NCBI RefSeq assembly: GCF_000466685.1 | Contig: NZ_ANNG01000006.1 | Location: 62,001 to 126,000, forward strand | DNA length: 64,000 bases | Origin: Campylobacter concisus UNSWCS | GTDB taxonomy: Bacteria > Campylobacterota > Campylobacteria > Campylobacterales > Campylobacteraceae | Reading direction: 5' to 3' | Shown here: positions 60,815 to 64,000 of the stretch, piece after piece | How positions within the stretch are numbered: the stretch's first letter is position 1 | Layout: each line of letters opens with the position of its first letter | Translations under genes and position numbers: made by a program | The notes under the pieces: model-generated | What the model was told of the DNA's origin: nothing | The model's input: only the letters and a program-made list of their open reading frames with translations | Databases searched by the model: none

Positions 60815-63800
60815 TTGAGTAGGGCAAATACCTTAAAATACTTTTTATTATCACAATATTTAGAGCCAAAAACCTTAGACGAGCCAAAAAAGACAAATAG
60901 CAAATTTAAAAAATCAATGGACCTTGAGATCGCAAATTTCGATGAGAAATTTATGCAAATTTTAAGGGCATTTGATAGGTCGCTTTTAAAAAATGGTGTA
61001 GAAATTTCGATTTATGGTGGCATTTTTGAGACTGATCTGCTCGCCCTTGCGATATCAAAGCTAGCAAAGGTGAAATTTGAAAAAGAGCAAATTTTAGAGG
61101 AACTACGCTCTGAGCAAACGAGCTTTGAAAAGGCATTTTGTTATAAGCTTAAGCTCTCTGGTGATCTACTCTTTTGCAAAAATGAGCAAAGTTTTGCTTT
61201 AAAAGATGCAAATTTAGATGATGAGCTAAGCCCATTTTTCACGCCAAACTCATCAAATGAGCTCTTTATCCCAACGGCTCCTTGGGCGATGGTGCGCCTA
61301 AACCACCTAAAAGAGATCAGCCAAAACGACTTTAACAAAGAGTGCGAGCACATCAAGGATAAAATTTCTATCCACAAAGAGAAAATGAAGCTTAGCGACT
61401 ATGTAAAAGCAGTCCATGATGAGATAAAAAGCTCGCTAAAGACGCCATTTTGTAAAGACGTGATCAGGCTTGAAGTAAGGATAGCTGACCCAAATTTTAA
61501 AGAGAACGACGCCCTTTTAAATAGCTTTTTTATAGATGATATAAATTTACTTATCAAATTTTACGAGTCAGGCAGGACGCACGAGCTGACGGATCAGTTT
61601 TTAGACGAGGGCATTGAGAATAGATTTGAGCGACTTGACGTTAGAGACGAGCTAAATCAAAGGGCGGTTAGGGACTTTTTTAAGGCTGAGCGCTACCCTA
61701 GATCGGCCTTCGCAAGTGATTTTGCCTTAAATTTCTCACAGCAAATGGCGCTAAATAACATCATAGAGAAATTTAAAGAGGGAAATGGTGGAATTTACAG
61801 CGTAAATGGCGCTCCAGGCACTGGAAAAACAACGCTTTTAAAGGACGTGATGGCTGAAGTGGTGACGCTTAGGGCGATGAAGCTCGCGCAAATGAGCAGG
61901 CACGATATTTTTAGGCCAGTCTATGACAGCGACGAAAAGGCGCTTTATTTTAGGCTAAATGACGAGCTTCAAGACTACGAGATGGTCGTTAGCTCTTGTA
62001 ACAACGGTGCGGTTGAAATTTTGAGTAAGGAGCTAAGCCAGTTAAAGAGCATAGGGGATTATGCGGGCGAGATTGATTATTTTAAATTTATAGCCACAAG
62101 GCTGCTCTCGGCTGATGAAAAGAGTGAATTTGACGAGAAGTCCTTTATCTCAAAGCCAGCTTGGGGATTATTTTGCGTGGCGCTTGGATCAAAGCAAAAC
62201 AAGTCAAATTTTGTTTTTAACGCAATTAATGGCGTAAAGATCGAGGCTACTCACAGCCAGTATGACGAGATCACAAAAGAGTATGGCGAGTTTTTGGAGC
62301 AAGATGGCTTTTTGATGGGGCTTGGCAAGTACCTTGCAGTGGGCGAAGGCGTAGATGACTTTGACGAGGCGAAGGATAAATTTAACCTCGCACTTCACGA
62401 GGTAAATTTACTTTTTAGTGAGATCAGGATCAAAGAAGAGGAGCTAAAGAGCCTTAAAATAGAGCTAGCTGATGTTGATAGAAGGCTTGAGAGCTACTAC
62501 TCGGCCAAGCAGATAGAGGAGCTTTTATCTCCGCTTGAGAGCGAATTTACTAGCGTTAGTGGCGAGCTTGGCGCTAAAAAGGCGGAGGCAGAGGAGCTAA
62601 CAAGAGTTGTTAGTCAAAATGAAGCTTTGCAGGAGTATCTAAATTTACCGCAAAAGCCAGCATTTTTTACTTTTCAGCAAATTTTTAAGACAGAGGCCTT
62701 TGAAAAGTATAATGACGAGGCGCTAAAGGTTGGTGAGATAAACCGCCAGATAGCCGAGCAAAATTTAAAAGCAAGCAAGCAAAATGGCGAGAGCAAAGAG
62801 AAAAACGAGGCAAGGCTAAATGAGCTAAAAAACGAGATAGCAGGGCAGCAGAGTAGGGCAGCAGAGCTTGGCACTAAGATAAATCTTTACAAAAGGCTGC
62901 AAAGCGACTTTGCTAGACGCCAAAAGATACTTGGTAGGAGCGAGGAGCTAGATGGCTATCTAAACGGCAGCTTTAGCGAGAGTAATGACGAAATGCAAAA
63001 GAGTATGCCATTTATGATGGAATTTGGCATCGATCAGAAATTTCACAAGACAAAGCTTTTTAAGGCTAGGATAGAGCTTTTTAAAGAGGCACTAAATTTA
63101 CACAAGGCAGCGATATTTGCTTGCAAAGAGGCTGTTAGGACAAATTTACGCGCCCTTAGCGTTATCTTTAACGATGAAAAGATGGCTGAGAAAAACGGCT
63201 TAGAGGCAAAACATAGACGTGAGATCATTAAAGGATTGTTTCTGCTAACGCCTGTTGTTAGCTCGACTTTTGCCTCTTTTAATAACACCTTTAAAGACCT
63301 TTTAAATGGCGATATAGGCATGCTTTTGATAGACGAAGCAGGGCAGGCAAATTTAACTAACGCGTTAGGCGCACTACTTCGCTCAAAGATGGCCGTGGTA
63401 GTAGGTGACCCGCTTCAGCTTGAGCCAGTCGTAACACTACCTGTTAGTTTAAATAATGCGATCCTTAGCTACTGTGAGGCAAAAGATGAGTTTAACCTGC
63501 TAAAGTCATCAGTGCAGCTAAGAGCCGACAAAGCGCAAAAGATCGGCACATATATAAAAGGTAGCGGCGAGAGTATCTGGGTCGGCTCACCACTCATTGT
63601 GCATAGAAGGTGCGCTAACCCTATGTTTGAGATCTCAAACGAGACCACATACGACGATATGATGATACTTGGCAGAAGCGCAGCAAGTAAATTTGCAAAC
63701 ACTAACGTGCAAACAAAGTGGATAGACGTTAGAAGTGAAGAGTGGATAGGCAATTACAACAAAGCCGAGGGCGAGGTGGTTAAAGAGCTCTTGGCAGGTG

Positions 63801-64000
63801 AGCTAGCTAGTCAGAATTATAACATCAGGATAATAACGCCATTTAAAGATGTTTGTAGAAATTTAAAAGGTGCTGGCACTATCCACACTATGCAGGGCAA
63901 AGAGGCTGATGTTATCGTCTTTGTGTTAGGGGGAGCTACAAAGGGCGCTAGAGCGTGGGCTGCTAGCAAGCCAAACCTGCTAAACGTGGCGCTAACAAGA
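60815..64000 (+). CDS. large SF1 (Upf1/Dna2-like) helicase, cut by the window end
   Basis: An open frame of 1062 codons runs from TTG 60815 off the right edge. An N-terminal region of about 310 residues of unknown type precedes motif I (NGAPGTGKTTLL, 331-342). A long charged, coiled-coil-like segment (about 510-690) is inserted in the helicase. Motif II is LLIDEAGQA (837-845), motif III VVGDPLQLEP, with a later ITPFKDVCRN and HTMQGKEADVIVF. The last residues, NVALTR, are the start of motif VI, so the end is near. It is an SF1B-type AAA_11/AAA_12 helicase; its DNA or RNA substrate is unknown. It is divergent from rsmA. Confidence 0.88.
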   Translation, partial: MSRANTLKYFLLSQYLEPKTLDEPKKTNSKFKKSMDLEIANFDEKFMQILRAFDRSLLKNGVEISIYGGIFETDLLALAISKLAKVKFEKEQILEELRSEQTSFEKAFCYKLKLSGDLLFCKNEQSFALKDANLDDELSPFFTPNSSNELFIPTAPWAMVRLNHLKEISQNDFNKECEHIKDKISIHKEKMKLSDYVKAVHDEIKSSLKTPFCKDVIRLEVRIADPNFKENDALLNSFFIDDINLLIKFYESGRTHELTDQFLDEGIENRFERLDVRDELNQRAVRDFFKAERYPRSAFASDFALNFSQQMALNNIIEKFKEGNGGIYSVNGAPGTGKTTLLKDVMAEVVTLRAMKLAQMSRHDIFRPVYDSDEKALYFRLNDELQDYEMVVSSCNNGAVEILSKELSQLKSIGDYAGEIDYFKFIATRLLSADEKSEFDEKSFISKPAWGLFCVALGSKQNKSNFVFNAINGVKIEATHSQYDEITKEYGEFLEQDGFLMGLGKYLAVGEGVDDFDEAKDKFNLALHEVNLLFSEIRIKEEELKSLKIELADVDRRLESYYSAKQIEELLSPLESEFTSVSGELGAKKAEAEELTRVVSQNEALQEYLNLPQKPAFFTFQQIFKTEAFEKYNDEALKVGEINRQIAEQNLKASKQNGESKEKNEARLNELKNEIAGQQSRAAELGTKINLYKRLQSDFARRQKILGRSEELDGYLNGSFSESNDEMQKSMPFMMEFGIDQKFHKTKLFKARIELFKEALNLHKAAIFACKEAVRTNLRALSVIFNDEKMAEKNGLEAKHRREIIKGLFLLTPVVSSTFASFNNTFKDLLNGDIGMLLIDEAGQANLTNALGALLRSKMAVVVGDPLQLEPVVTLPVSLNNAILSYCEAKDEFNLLKSSVQLRADKAQKIGTYIKGSGESIWVGSPLIVHRRCANPMFEISNETTYDDMMILGRSAASKFANTNVQTKWIDVRSEEWIGNYNKAEGEVVKELLAGELASQNYNIRIITPFKDVCRNLKGAGTIHTMQGKEADVIVFVLGGATKGARAWAASKPNLLNVALTR

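Overview
The window is a chromosomal segment of a Campylobacterota bacterium, almost certainly a Campylobacter of the C. concisus / C. curvus / C. showae type. The reasons are the very AT-rich sequence full of AAATTTA words, the dnaA-dnaN-gyrB block next to ruvC, ThyX in place of ThyA, a Campylobacter-type FlgE hook gene, several multihaem cytochromes, and an almost complete sulfite-respiration (mcc) cluster like that of Wolinella succinogenes. The species call is inference. I found no prophage, insertion sequence, CRISPR array or rRNA. The chromosomal origin lies near 29.5-31.1 kb.

Layout. 1-1030: non-coding, holding degenerate AT-rich repeats. 1.0-9.2 kb: housekeeping and metabolism (infC, thrS, a YbaK-type deacylase, ung, a flavin/PNPOx-like protein, rarA, an amino acid:cation symporter), with a candidate small RNA at about 3.6 kb. 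9.2-13.2 kb: an accessory patch with a short LapA-like adhesin N-terminus, tRNA-Val(GAC), a tetrahaem cytochrome plus NapC-type quinol dehydrogenase without a reductase, and a wrecked response-regulator gene. 13.2-16.6 kb: a MetF-like protein and metE, preceded by a structured leader. 16.6-26.1 kb: a C69 dipeptidase, rpmI-rplT, dapF, coaE, purM, the SRP RNA and queF with a long basic tail. 26.1-31.1 kb: gyrB, dnaN, dnaA, with DnaA-box clusters on both sides of dnaA. 31.1-40.6 kb: ruvC, a MOSC protein, luxS, an adenine methyltransferase, thyX, flgE (985 aa, sigma-54 promoter, alanine-rich insert), a RelE/ParE-type toxin-antitoxin pair, an antiporter and pyrE.

40.8-55.3 kb is the most coherent system: a two-component system whose sensor has a periplasmic haem-c motif (MccRS-like), the octahaem sulfite reductase MccA with its diagnostic CX15CH motif, MccB (FKBP-type isomerase), MccC (four 4Fe-4S clusters), MccD (NrfD-like quinol dehydrogenase) and a dedicated CcsBA haem lyase. 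It continues into a Sel1-repeat protein, an unknown protein, a NosL-type copper protein, an FtsX-like ABC transporter, a cysteine-bearing membrane protein and a second NosL-like protein. Electrons would pass from menaquinol through MccD and MccC to MccA. The haem lyase would load the haems, and the distal genes plausibly deliver copper to the active site. An 8-bp hairpin after mccA may tune the stoichiometry, and a 10-bp-spaced direct repeat before mccA is a candidate MccR site.

55.4-64 kb: a frameshifted Sel1-repeat gene, then rluB, kdsD, rnj and rsmA as one leftward operon, and finally a large SF1 helicase reading rightward off the window end at motif VI. All functions are read from sequence motifs and recall of the families; no database search was run.
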